Source: Emticicia sp. 21SJ11W-3
Lineage (GTDB): Bacteria > Bacteroidota > Bacteroidia > Cytophagales > Spirosomataceae
DNA length: 64,000 bases
Assembly (NCBI RefSeq): GCF_024138715.1
Contig: NZ_CP092074.1
Coordinates: forward strand, 2,666,001 to 2,730,000
Direction: 5' to 3'
The position numbers and the translations under genes are program-made. How positions within the stretch are numbered: position 1 is the stretch's first letter; the number at the start of each line of letters is the position of its first letter. This document shows positions 10,801 to 18,435 of the stretch, in pieces. Under the pieces are notes generated by a model that worked only from the letters and a program-made list of their open reading frames with translations, had not been told where the DNA came from and searched no databases.

Positions 10801-12290
10801 TAAACCTGTTCTTTGTAAGTTACAACGCCCTTTGCCTCCACATCTGTATTGTAAGCATTTGCGGTAGCAGATTTAATGGCCGACAGGCTTACTTCAATAT
10901 CAACACCCGGATTATCAGCCATTGGGATATGCCCGATACAATCAAAGGTAAAGTTTCCAGAGCTGGTGTTGTATGTTACTTTTAACTTCTTAAGTGTGAT
11001 TTCAGATATAAACTTAGGATACCAGGTTATACCGAAGGTATCAAGTAATTCGGCTATCAGTTCTCCAATTGGCAGGTTATCCACTTCGCCTGTCATGTCT
11101 ACGCCTTCACCTTCTTTATACACGGCTGATAGTAAAACTGTGGCTGAACCAACCGTAAAATGAGCGTAAAGACTCCCGAAACCCGTCATTTTCTTCTTTA
11201 GCGGGTCATAATTGGCGCCCATTTCAAAAGAAGCATTATCCAGACTGACTTTTCCGGCAATGGGTAAAGGCTTTGTAATAGCGAGCTTGAAATTATATCC
11301 TCCTTCTTCCGTATAATACACCAGTGAAAGCGTACTGATTTCAACATCCGGGAAATTCTGCGGCAGCGGTATTTTCAGAAAGTTGAAAACCTTTGTCAGC
11401 TCTGCAGGTCTGTCAGGCTGTAGCTGGGCAAAAACAACTTTGTCGGGGAACTGGCCGCCCACCTGAAAGGGGAATCCTTCAAAAAGCGTCATATTAGCCA
11501 GTAAAGTGGCCTGAAAATAGTTTTCTGACGTAAGCGGATGAAAGACCTCATATTCGAAAACAATGTTTTCAACCACAAACAAATCGCCAAAGAATGACCA
11601 GTTAGCTGCATACTGGAGTTCTATTCTGATAAACGCCACCGTTTGTTTGGATGGGTTGAAGCTCAGCTGAAAATCTTTCAGAGAAAAATTATTGAGCTGG
11701 GCTGCCACTTCTGCCGGCAGAATGGTAGTAATGGCATTGTTGCCGCCTATGGCATACAGGAAATCATGCGTAAGGTCTCCTAACTGTTCGAAGCTGCCCG
11801 AAAGCGTCCAGTCTCCGTCAAAAGTAGGAATGGTCATAGACACCGGGAAATACAATGGTTTAGGCGACCCAGCCACAATATCACAGGCAAAAACCAACGT
11901 AATTACGCTGAGTTCTTCATCCGGGCTCAGGGTACCTTTCAAATGCGTAAAACCGAATGAAAGGCCTGAAACAAGTTGCCAGGTTACACTTTCCGGCAGA
12001 TTCAGATTAAGTGTGAGCAGCAGATTATCGCCCGGCTCGGTAAAAGTAAACACAAGGTCGGTATCAGGCTGCCCCAACAGTAGAGCCCGTCCGCTTAGCG
12101 AGGGGCTATCGCCGTTGGCCACTACTGCAGTTACCTTTACATCTATTGTACTTGTACCCGGTAACATACTGAAAAGCTTGTTAACCAGGGTAGCATCAAA
12201 CATACTGGAAGAAACGGGCGCTTTATCTTCGGGCTGTATTGGCTGCAGCCATAGCTTTACATCGTTGAGGTTCTTGATGGTATCTGCCAT
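7887..12290 (-). CDS. Giant beta-rich protein, possibly DUF6603-type (1467 aa)
   Basis: ATG at 12290, 15 bases after the stop of the metallo-beta-lactamase gene; stop two bases before the next start. There is no signal peptide. Most of the length is alternating hydrophobic/polar beta-strand sequence with many Gly turns. Segments such as 'LFVTGLSAGFGFNRSLVLPG' (about residues 880-900) and 'WLTAGVRFTSFEILDSYAM' (about 945-965) resemble what I remember of DUF6603, a domain of unknown function in large bacterial proteins. That match is from memory and unverified. A long stretch of beta-strands of this kind could form a solenoid or barrel-like shell. The last ~300 residues are less regular. Likely a structural component of the system encoded by this operon. 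Confidence 0.82.
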   Translation of the reverse strand: MADTIKNLNDVKLWLQPIQPEDKAPVSSSMFDATLVNKLFSMLPGTSTIDVKVTAVVANGDSPSLSGRALLLGQPDTDLVFTFTEPGDNLLLTLNLNLPESVTWQLVSGLSFGFTHLKGTLSPDEELSVITLVFACDIVAGSPKPLYFPVSMTIPTFDGDWTLSGSFEQLGDLTHDFLYAIGGNNAITTILPAEVAAQLNNFSLKDFQLSFNPSKQTVAFIRIELQYAANWSFFGDLFVVENIVFEYEVFHPLTSENYFQATLLANMTLFEGFPFQVGGQFPDKVVFAQLQPDRPAELTKVFNFLKIPLPQNFPDVEISTLSLVYYTEEGGYNFKLAITKPLPIAGKVSLDNASFEMGANYDPLKKKMTGFGSLYAHFTVGSATVLLSAVYKEGEGVDMTGEVDNLPIGELIAELLDTFGITWYPKFISEITLKKLKVTYNTSSGNFTFDCIGHIPMADNPGVDIEVSLSAIKSATANAYNTDVEAKGVVTYKEQVYTLIFSKTAADTAFAAQWLNKGTPLGINSIADMLGLGSLVPPIPPELDISLKAAAFVYDSAQSQPLFVLEAASAVYGNSAFAAIKDKTTKKWIFYYGMATDSVIDLSNLPIIDKITFISEGILAVEAIHVDIASNPISKENAALINKIINKYAPGDLKFPNVPEKGMINLVAFSMEINIGGTKIPISLGADNSEEVSTIEQLAVYHDTLTELDAKGRYSVMQTVSSDNGGSKTFWFNLQKNFGPLYFEKIGLAYKEPDIYVLVNCAATAGGLTIALDGFGVSLPISNFNVSFTISGISVTFQSGPLLISGGLMGSFEPVDLVGQLFIKTKTLTIGAIGGYTEVDNHPSLFVYAVLNYPIGGPPYLFVTGLSAGFGFNRSLVLPGINGVATFPFVQWAMGMNNPPSANPNGNIAKQVNDVMQTLITDGIVAPLAGNNWLTAGVRFTSFEILDSYAMLSIAFGTKFEISLLGLSKLILPPGAGIKDSKLPIIVYAELALAASFSTETGLIAVQGQLTNNSYVLSKDCHLTGGFAFYLWTSGPHFGEFVVTLGGYNPNYVVPDYYPVVPRLGMNWKVTNELSIKGGEYFALTSNAAMAGGYMEAVWQSGGIKAWFSVQADFLIMWKPFYYDISAAVSIGASFKIDLWFTTLSITIHVGASLHIWGPEFSGVAKVKVAIISFTISFGAKNQVKQKTISWDSFAKDMLPQKNSDTPKALAASNADTPPDPDVCKIVISNGLISQLSDKEGELNWIVNAENFELSTQAVIPSKDWSLSSNITLDTDAPNASVVQNTNFGIRPTGTAQANLSSTHKITITSAEDSTFKATRTLGKVAKSLWQPVAFDSQGNPILGNPVQDTTLDDVLTGFVIAPYIKPPDHTLPIELANLQYTLAPEFQYFSWAAPYVPTNDEFEGDTVENTIMTPRAINNRTLLVQAIINNGLTVDANINVKELADPATNYLLAEPEMRLLGEEKQL

Positions 12291-12305
12291 AACCTTGAGT
12301 ATAAA

Positions 12306-13880
12306 TTAGTTGACCTGATTCGGAAAATTATAAAATGCCGAGTTGTTGTAAGCCACCGGCAAAGGTGTCTGGTCGCCAACCCGCACATTTCCCCGGTTGG
12401 CAAGTGTTGCAGGCAAAGCTCTGATATGTGTACCTTCAGCGGTTGAAATTTCTATTCCACCTGTACCAACATTTCCCCATCCTGCATTCTGATAATTTGT
12501 AACAGCAGCCGGCACCGGGAATCCATATACGTAAGCCAGGCCACCCGCCGTAGGGCGCATACCATAGGAATAAAACACCCTGCCTGCTCCGGCATAAGCG
12601 CCTATCTGGGCTGGAAGATTGGCCGATGCCCCATGTGCATTTGAGCCATGATGGGCTGCCTCAATGCCACTAAGATTAAGAAAAGGTCCTCCGTCAACAT
12701 TATCAAAATTGGCATCGCCAGTCATTAAAACCTGGGTTGGTACGGCAGCTGTAGTTGGTAGTTGCATAGTTACCAGCATAGCAATACCTGTATTATTTAA
12801 CAATGCAGCCGGAGCGGTACCCGGCGCTGGCGTGCATCTGCAAATGGCATAGCCAGGTAAATTAATGAATGGTGCCCCGGGGTACAGAATCAAATAGGGG
12901 AGAGTGTTAGCAAAATTGAGTGTTGAACCTCCGATTGGCTGATTAGGGGCAATCCAAACCAGCCCCTGCATATTGGCTACGCGCCCAAGCCGCCAGTGGT
13001 CCCAATCCCAATGAGATATAACAACATACAGGTCATTTGCCGTATTCTGTACAATAGGTCCCTGATAAGCAGGTGTACCAAAACGCATATTGGCCGGCAG
13101 GCTACCCAGATAAAACCAGAGTGGATAGCCGAGGTCGAAATATACATAAGGTTCTACGGCACTATCAAAAAGCAGGTTACAATTGCCCTGGCCGATATCC
13201 ATAGCTCCGATACTTGTAACCGGAGCCGTATAGGCAAGTATTTTTGAATCAGATTCGGTTCTGGGTCTTTTAATTCCTTGTTTCTTTTTGTAGACATAGT
13301 ACCTTTCACAAAGTGCTTTTTGTATTTTTTTAGAAGCCTTGACTTTAGGGACTGCTTTTAATTTGAGTTGAACATCCGGAATGTAATCAATGGGTGGCTC
13401 AGGCACTACCAGTAGATCGGCAGAAATCAGTTCATAATTTCCATACGACATATTCGGATTATCGGGATTTACATCTATATCCGGATTATACAACAAGCCA
13501 TTAATTGCTCCGCTATCCTTTTTTTCCAGTTTTATCAGATACCACGATGCTTCAGCAACATTGTCGGCATCTTTTACACCTAAAACCGTAAATAACGGTT
13601 CTGAATATACGAATGTTGGATTAAATATGCTGGCTGGCACGGGCGGGGCGCTGTATTTAATTACATCGCTACCATTCTTAAACACATTGTAGGTGTATTT
13701 TTCTGGTTGAACCTCAAACATGATTGACCAGGTACCCGTGCTTTCATCGAAATCAGCTTTTGATAAAAAAGCATAATACATTCCGCTGTCTGAAAGCGGT
13801 TGGTTGAAAGATTCGCCCTGATTGCCGATGTTGCCAAAGAGCGCGCTGTATAAATCGTTTGGTTCATTAATATCTGCCAT
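12306..13880 (-). CDS. ComEC-like metallo-beta-lactamase-fold protein (524 aa)
   Basis: First gene of the giant-protein operon. The first ~215 residues form an N-terminal region of unknown fold ending in a Lys-rich segment. The metallo-beta-lactamase core starts near residue 222 ('MDIGQGNCNLLF'). Motifs seen are 'SHWDWDHW' (H-x-D-x-D-H, about 290-295), 'MTGDANF' (about 385) and 'AAHHGSNAH' (about 408). The H-x-D-x-D-H plus HHGS arrangement is that of the ComEC/Rec2 extracellular-domain family, many of which are nucleases or phosphodiesterases, rather than that of class B beta-lactamases. There is no signal peptide or membrane segment, so it is probably cytosolic. As the only recognisable enzyme in the operon it is the likely catalytic part. 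Its substrate cannot be told from sequence. Confidence 0.85.
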   Translation of the reverse strand: MADINEPNDLYSALFGNIGNQGESFNQPLSDSGMYYAFLSKADFDESTGTWSIMFEVQPEKYTYNVFKNGSDVIKYSAPPVPASIFNPTFVYSEPLFTVLGVKDADNVAEASWYLIKLEKKDSGAINGLLYNPDIDVNPDNPNMSYGNYELISADLLVVPEPPIDYIPDVQLKLKAVPKVKASKKIQKALCERYYVYKKKQGIKRPRTESDSKILAYTAPVTSIGAMDIGQGNCNLLFDSAVEPYVYFDLGYPLWFYLGSLPANMRFGTPAYQGPIVQNTANDLYVVISHWDWDHWRLGRVANMQGLVWIAPNQPIGGSTLNFANTLPYLILYPGAPFINLPGYAICRCTPAPGTAPAALLNNTGIAMLVTMQLPTTAAVPTQVLMTGDANFDNVDGGPFLNLSGIEAAHHGSNAHGASANLPAQIGAYAGAGRVFYSYGMRPTAGGLAYVYGFPVPAAVTNYQNAGWGNVGTGGIEISTAEGTHIRALPATLANRGNVRVGDQTPLPVAYNNSAFYNFPNQVN

Positions 13881-14009
13881 AGTATTAAACAGTTTGATAG
13901 ACCCTGATTATGTTATATCAGGGTAATTATTATACCAGATGCACAGGTTTTCACCATAGCAACTTAAGGCATGTACTTAACAAAGTATTAAGGCTAAAAC
14001 ACCCTGATA
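13881..14009 (-). promoter_or_regulatory. Leader of giant-protein operon with repeated ATATCAGGGT motif
   Basis: Directly upstream of the metallo-beta-lactamase gene. ACCCTGA (13901-13907) pairs with TCAGGGT (13918-13924) as a 7-bp hairpin about 20 bases before the start codon. The decamer ATATCAGGGT (13915-13924) occurs again as its inverse at 14001-14010. This spacing suggests an operator or a structured leader. A 15-mer at 13977-13991 (TTAACAAAGTATTAA) contains, on the minus strand, a near-consensus -7 element and also occurs upstream of the TPR gene at 42.3 kb. Regulation is inferred from the repeats only. Confidence 0.4.
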
Positions 14010-14147
14010 TTACAGGCGCTTTCTCTTAAATCTGTTCTTAATATAATTTGTGGTTTTTTGGGAGCTTTTAATGCACGGGCTTGATTGCCAGGCTACTATA
14101 TATAGCATACCTGCAATACCTATAGTTAGAAAGTTTTCTGTTTTCAT
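14010..14147 (-). CDS. Possible small protein (45 aa)
   Basis: ATG at 14147 gives a 45-residue frame (MKTENFLTIG...) with one hydrophobic segment at about residues 6-20 followed by a strongly basic tail ending NRFKRKRL. This composition would suit a small membrane peptide with a cytoplasmic basic tail. It lies 130 bases upstream of the giant-protein operon on the same strand. A longer in-frame start exists at 14195. There is no homology I recognise and no clear ribosome binding site. It could equally be a chance frame. The rest of 13881-14448 shows no other gene. Confidence 0.3.
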   Translation of the reverse strand: MKTENFLTIGIAGMLYIVAWQSSPCIKSSQKTTNYIKNRFKRKRL

Positions 14148-14406
14148 GGTATGTCCTGAGCAAAAGTTATAAAATCGGCTTTGATTTCTTAACAAAGTGA
14201 ATTAATTTACATGAAAAATACAAGACACATTTATTTAACGGTTTTGTTTTATTTTTAAATGGTAGCAGTTTTTTCAGAAAACTGATTCAGTAAAACAAAT
14301 TTATTTGTGTATAATTAATTGAAAACGGCCGAATAAGTCTCTCTAAGAGGCAAAAGACCAACTATGAGGCCAAATGTGTGATATGCTGAAAAAACAGCTT
14401 ATAATT

Positions 14407-14437
14407 TTGGATTAATCTGCTGCCTTGTTTAGCTTTG
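14407..14437 (+). promoter_or_regulatory. Promoter of tRNA-Leu
   Basis: TTG (14407-14409), 20 bases, then TAGCTTTG (14430-14437), which fits the Bacteroidota TTG/TAnnTTTG consensus. The tRNA begins 12 bases after the -7 element. Confidence 0.75.
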
Positions 14438-14448
14438 CAGACCCAAGA

Positions 14449-14532
14449 GGCGATGTGGTGGAATTGGTAGACACGCTACTTTGAGGGGGTAGTGGGCGTT
14501 AGCCTGTGCGAGTTCGAATCTCGCCATCGTCA
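14449..14532 (+). tRNA. tRNA-Leu (anticodon GAG)
   Basis: An 84-base class II tRNA. The acceptor arm GGCGATG pairs with CATCGTC (one G-U). The anticodon stem CTACT/GGTAG carries the loop TTGAGGG, giving anticodon GAG, which reads CUC/CUU. A long variable arm follows, then the T arm GCGAG-TTCGAAT-CTCGC. The discriminator base is A, as expected for Leu. CCA is not fully encoded (ACA follows). Confidence 0.95.
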
Positions 14533-14571
14533 CAATCAAGATTTAAGTTTAAGTTGAACATTTGTTATTTG

Positions 14572-14603
14572 AAAAGCCTTTCCGGATTGAGAAGGGCTTT
14601 TTT
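14572..14603 (+). terminator. Intrinsic terminator after tRNA-Leu
   Basis: AAAAGCCTTTC pairs with GAAGGGCTTTT (one G-U) around an 8-10 base loop, followed by a T-run. Confidence 0.8.
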
Positions 14604-14658
14604 ACTTTATGCTTAGCTTATTTTTTGGCATTTTCACTTTTTTTTGAAAATAAATTAT

Positions 14659-14666
14659 TATCTTTG
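14659..14666 (+). promoter_or_regulatory. -7 element of rpsO promoter
   Basis: TATCTTTG followed by CAC, a perfect TAnnTTTG element, 38 bases before the rpsO start codon. No well-spaced -33 TTG is visible: the nearest TTTG motifs are 12 and 31 bases upstream. Confidence 0.6.
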
Positions 14667-14704
14667 CACTTTATTCATTTTATTAAAATCTAAGTTAACA
14701 TCTG

Positions 14705-14980
14705 ATGTATTTAACTACGGAGAAAAAGGAAGAAATCTTCTCAGCGAAGGGCTTCCAGAAAAAAGCAACTGACACCGGTTCGGCCGAGTCTCAGATTGCA
14801 TTATTTACTTATCGTATCGCTCATCTTACAGAACACCTTAAATCACACAAACATGACTACTCTACCAGAGCCGGTTTGTTGAAATTGGTTGGTAAACGTC
14901 GTCGTTTGCTTGATTATTTGTATAAGAAAGATATCGCCCGTTACAGAGCAATTATTGCTGAACTAGGCATCCGTAAGTAA
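14705..14980 (+). CDS. rpsO: 30S ribosomal protein uS15
   Basis: The 91-residue length matches the family (about 89). The conserved block '[33 protein letters not shown]' spans residues 22-54, and '[16 protein letters not shown]' follows. S15 binds 16S rRNA at the h20/h21/h22 junction and starts assembly of the small-subunit platform. It is followed by pnp, the classic rpsO-pnp order. Here a very strong terminator separates the two genes, so pnp is probably also expressed from its own promoter or by read-through. Confidence 0.98.
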   Translation: MYLTTEKKEEIFSAKGFQKKATDTGSAESQIALFTYRIAHLTEHLKSHKHDYSTRAGLLKLVGKRRRLLDYLYKKDIARYRAIIAELGIRK

Positions 14981-14986
14981 TTTTTT

Positions 14987-15023
14987 CAATCAGAGAATGA
15001 TACGTCATTCTCTGATTGTCTTT
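14987..15023 (+). terminator. Strong intrinsic terminator after rpsO
   Basis: Perfect 14-bp stem: CAATCAGAGAATGA (14987-15000) and its complement (15005-15018), with loop TACG, followed by TCTTTTT. Confidence 0.92.
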
Positions 15024-15044
15024 TTAGATAGTAACTTCAATTAC

Positions 15045-15165
15045 ATACATATCTATTCAGGGCTTTGCCGTAAGGTGGCAGGGTCGTTGAAATATCCCCG
15101 CGGAATTCGGATAGAAAATTGCCACGTCGAAAGCGGAAACGTGGTTTAATACCATCAAAAAGATA
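15045..15165 (+). promoter_or_regulatory. Structured leader of pnp with two mutually exclusive hairpins
   Basis: This 120-base leader is more GC-rich than other intergenic DNA here. GTGGCA (15075-15080) can pair with TGCCAC (15120-15125). CCACGT (15122-15127) can instead pair with ACGTGG (15139-15144). The two pairings share 15122-15125 and cannot coexist. In E. coli, PNPase represses its own mRNA through leader structure (established for that organism). An analogous switch here is inference. Confidence 0.5.
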
Positions 15166-17298
15166 ATGTTTAACATTCACTCAAAGACCATCGAAATGCC
15201 TGATGGCAAAGTGATTAGCCTTGAAACAGGAAAACTAGCAAGACAAGCAGACGGTTCAGTTGTAGTAAGATCAGGCAACGCCATGTTGCTGGCCACAGTA
15301 GTAGGTGCCAAAGAACACAAAGAAGGTACCGATTTCTTACCGCTGTCTGTTGACTATCAGGAGAAATTCGGTTCAGCCGGTAAAATACCCGGAAGTTTCC
15401 AACGCCGCGAAGGTCGTTTATCTGATAACGAAATTCTTATCAGCCGTTTAATTGACCGCGCTTTGCGCCCTATCTTCCCTGAAGACTACCACGCCGAAGT
15501 GCAGGTAAATGTAATCCTGATATCTGCCGACCCTCAGGTACAACCAGATGCGCTGGCAGCCCTGGCAGCCGCAGCAGCCATTGCCGTATCTGACTTACCG
15601 TTTAACGGCCCCATCTCTGAAGTACGCGTAGCCAAAGTAGACGGCCAGTACGTAATCAACCCTACATCTAACGAAATTGCAAAAGCTTCTGTTGATTTAA
15701 TAGTAGCCGGTACACATGACAACATCATTATGGTGGAAGGCGAAGCCGATCAGTGTACCGAAGAAGAAATGATTGAAGCCATTCGTGAAGCGCACGCTGC
15801 CATTAAAGTGCAGGTAACAGCCTTGAAAGAGTTTGAAGCAGAAGTAGGCAAAACAGTAAAAAGAGAATATAATCATGAAGTACATGATACCGAGTTGAAA
15901 GACCGCATGTACAAAGAATTATATGATAAAGTATATGCCGTGTGCCAATTGGGCAGCAACCAGAAAGACGTAAGAAAAGAGAAGTTCGGAGCCATTCTGG
16001 ATGAGTTTCTGGCTACGTTAACTGAAGAAGAACTGGCAGAAAAGAAATCACTCGCCAAGACCTATTACGGCGATATTCAATATTATGCCTCACGGAATCT
16101 GGTATTAGACGAACGCAAAAGGCTGGATGGCCGTCAGCTTGACGAAATCCGCCCGATATTGTGTGAAGTAGACTACCTGCCATCGGCGCATGGTGCAGCC
16201 TTGTTTACACGTGGCGAAACCCAATCTTTAACTACCGCTACACTTGGTACCAAACTGGATGAAATGATTGTAGACCAGGTTATGACCTCCGGCTACAGCA
16301 AATTCTTCCTGCACTACAACTTCCCGGGTTTCTCAACCGGAGAGGTAAAACCTAACAGAGGACCCGGACGCCGCGAAATCGGTCACGGAAATCTGGCCAT
16401 GCGTTCGTTAAAGAAAATCCTTCCTCCTGAATCAGAAAACCCATATACCATTCGTGTAGTATCAGATATCCTTGAATCAAACGGTTCGTCGTCAATGGCT
16501 ACTGTTTGTGCGGGCTGTCTGGCTCTGATGGATGCCGGTGTGCCCATCAAAGCGCCTATCTCTGGTATTGCCATGGGTTTAATTACCAATAACGAAACCG
16601 GAAAATGGGCTGTATTGTCTGACATTCTGGGTGACGAAGATCACCTGGGCGATATGGACTTTAAAGTTACCGGTACTGAAGATGGTATCACTGCCTGCCA
16701 GATGGATATCAAAATCGGTGGTTTGTCTTTTGAAGTGCTGGAACAGGCATTGATGCAAGCCAAACAAGGCCGTATTCATATTCTTGGTAAAATGAAAGAA
16801 GCCATTGAAGCGCCAAGACCAGACCTGAAACCTCATGCACCACGTGCCTTCACCATCGTTATCGACAAAGAATTTATCGGTGCGGTTATCGGGCCAGGTG
16901 GTAAAATTGTGCAGGAGATACAGAGAGAATCGGGTGCAACTATCACCATAGAAGAAAAAGACGGAAAAGGTTATGTTTCTATTTTCTCTTCGAACGGCGA
17001 AAGCATGGAAAAAGCCAAAAGACGTGTAAACGGTATTGTGGCTCAACCGGAAGTAGGAGCAGTATATGACGCCAAAGTGAAGTCGATTCAGCCATTTGGT
17101 GCATTTGTTGAGTTCTTACCAGGTAAAGAAGGCTTATTGCACATTTCGGAGATATCGTGGGAGCGCCTGCCAAGCATGGACGGCGTTTTAGAAATAGGAG
17201 AGGAATTGCAGGTAAAATTACTTGAAGTTGACCCTAAAACGGGTAAATTCAGACTTTCAAGAAAAGTGCTTCTTCCGAAACCGGCACCTAAACAATAA
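15166..17298 (+). CDS. pnp: Polyribonucleotide nucleotidyltransferase (PNPase)
   Basis: A 710-residue protein, the standard PNPase length. Two RNase PH-like domains (about 1-225 and 310-545) flank an all-alpha linker. A KH domain with the '[10 protein letters not shown]' GxxG loop lies near residues 575-585, and an S1 domain lies at the C-terminus (about 625-695, '[21 protein letters not shown]'). It degrades RNA 3'-to-5' phosphorolytically and is a core part of RNA turnover. ATG at 15166 gives the typical N-terminus. It is read from a long structured leader (see 15045-15165) downstream of the rpsO terminator. Confidence 0.97.
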   Translation: MFNIHSKTIEMPDGKVISLETGKLARQADGSVVVRSGNAMLLATVVGAKEHKEGTDFLPLSVDYQEKFGSAGKIPGSFQRREGRLSDNEILISRLIDRALRPIFPEDYHAEVQVNVILISADPQVQPDALAALAAAAAIAVSDLPFNGPISEVRVAKVDGQYVINPTSNEIAKASVDLIVAGTHDNIIMVEGEADQCTEEEMIEAIREAHAAIKVQVTALKEFEAEVGKTVKREYNHEVHDTELKDRMYKELYDKVYAVCQLGSNQKDVRKEKFGAILDEFLATLTEEELAEKKSLAKTYYGDIQYYASRNLVLDERKRLDGRQLDEIRPILCEVDYLPSAHGAALFTRGETQSLTTATLGTKLDEMIVDQVMTSGYSKFFLHYNFPGFSTGEVKPNRGPGRREIGHGNLAMRSLKKILPPESENPYTIRVVSDILESNGSSSMATVCAGCLALMDAGVPIKAPISGIAMGLITNNETGKWAVLSDILGDEDHLGDMDFKVTGTEDGITACQMDIKIGGLSFEVLEQALMQAKQGRIHILGKMKEAIEAPRPDLKPHAPRAFTIVIDKEFIGAVIGPGGKIVQEIQRESGATITIEEKDGKGYVSIFSSNGESMEKAKRRVNGIVAQPEVGAVYDAKVKSIQPFGAFVEFLPGKEGLLHISEISWERLPSMDGVLEIGEELQVKLLEVDPKTGKFRLSRKVLLPKPAPKQ

Positions 17299-17316
17299 TC
17301 AGCCGATTATTACTTA

Positions 17317-17391
17317 AATAATGAACAATTGATGGCGTTCAGGCGGCTTTAAATAAAGCGAACTGATACTACAAATTAATTGTTCATTATT
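17317..17391. repeat. Long inverted repeat between pnp and rpoD
   Basis: AATAATGAACAATT (17317-17330) is perfectly complementary to 17378-17391. Inside it, GCTTTA and TAAAGC form a second hairpin around AA. The arrangement looks like a small palindromic mobile-type unit or a transcript-end structure. No long U-run follows, so it is not a classic terminator. The rest of 17299-17512 holds no gene and presumably contains the rpoD promoter. Confidence 0.55.
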
Positions 17392-17512
17392 ATAAGCATA
17401 CGATTAAAAATTAACGTTAATAAAGAAATTAGTTTTGGGAGACCCATTGATTATTATCTGTTAGTATTCAGTACTCTTAAAAACACTTCATAAAACTGTT
17501 CACTGACTTAAT

Positions 17513-18376
17513 ATGCGCCAGCTAAAAATTAGTAAGCAAATTACCAATCGTGAGAGCCAATCTCTCGATAAATATCTACAAGAAATTGGTAAGGTAGATT
17601 TGCTGACTCCTGATGAGGAAGTAATACTTGCTCAAAAAATCCGTGACGGAGACCAACTTTCACTGGAGCGCTTAACTAAAGCTAACCTTCGTTTCGTGGT
17701 TTCTGTTGCCAAGCAATATCAGAATCAGGGGCTTTCGTTGGGTGACTTAATCAATGAGGGTAACCTTGGGCTTATAAAAGCTGCACAAAGATTTGACGAA
17801 ACCCGTGGTTTCAAGTTCATTTCTTATGCAGTATGGTGGATTCGTCAGTCTATCCTGCAGGCATTGGCCGAGCAATCGCGTATTGTTCGTTTGCCGCTCA
17901 ACCGTGTGGGTTCATTGAATAAAATCTCTAAAACTTTCTCAGATCTTGAGCAAAAGTTTGAAAGAGAGCCTTCTCCGGAAGAATTGGCCGAGGTACTTGA
18001 AATTACAGCTGCCGAGGTTATTGATACACTTAAAATTTCAGGTCGCCACGTATCGGTAGATGCACCGTTTGTTCAGGGTGAAGAAAACAGCCTGTTAGAC
18101 GTATTGGAAAACGACAGCGAAGAAAAACCAGACCAGGGTCTGATTAACGACTCGCTGCGCCGCGAGGTAATGAGAGCGCTTTCTACCCTTACACAACGTG
18201 AAGCCGAGGTAATAACCTATTATTTTGGTTTAAACGGTGAGCAGGCCATGACGTTGGAAGAGATTGGCGAGAAATTTAACCTGACACGCGAACGCGTACG
18301 TCAGATTAAAGAAAAAGCTATCCGTCGTTTACGTCAAACCTCAAGAAGCAAAGCCCTTAAGGCTTACTTAGGCTAA
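17513..18376 (+). CDS. rpoD: Primary RNA polymerase sigma factor (RpoD/SigA)
   Basis: A 287-residue sigma-70 without region 1.1, typical of Bacteroidota. Region 1.2 is '[20 protein letters not shown]'. Region 2 contains '[22 protein letters not shown]' and the -10-recognition block '[16 protein letters not shown]'. Region 3 follows, and region 4.2 is '[24 protein letters not shown]' near the C-terminus. It directs housekeeping transcription at TAnnTTTG promoters like those seen throughout this window. A terminator follows immediately. Confidence 0.97.
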   Translation: MRQLKISKQITNRESQSLDKYLQEIGKVDLLTPDEEVILAQKIRDGDQLSLERLTKANLRFVVSVAKQYQNQGLSLGDLINEGNLGLIKAAQRFDETRGFKFISYAVWWIRQSILQALAEQSRIVRLPLNRVGSLNKISKTFSDLEQKFEREPSPEELAEVLEITAAEVIDTLKISGRHVSVDAPFVQGEENSLLDVLENDSEEKPDQGLINDSLRREVMRALSTLTQREAEVITYYFGLNGEQAMTLEEIGEKFNLTRERVRQIKEKAIRRLRQTSRSKALKAYLG

Positions 18377-18401
18377 AAATTACCTATTTTTTGAATATCA
18401 G

Positions 18402-18429
18402 AAAGGTACGATTCTCGTGCCTTTTTTTG
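18402..18429 (+). terminator. Intrinsic terminator after rpoD
   Basis: AAAGGTACG (18403-18411 region) pairs with CGTGCCTTT (one G-U), followed by a T-run. It lies inside the longest frame of menD, which argues that menD starts later, at 18436. Confidence 0.85.
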
Positions 18430-18435
18430 TATAAA

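Noticed and set aside
18391-18435. Longer N-terminus of MenD (MNIRKVRFSC...)
   Set aside because: These codons form the rpoD terminator hairpin, and the family N-terminus begins at 18436.
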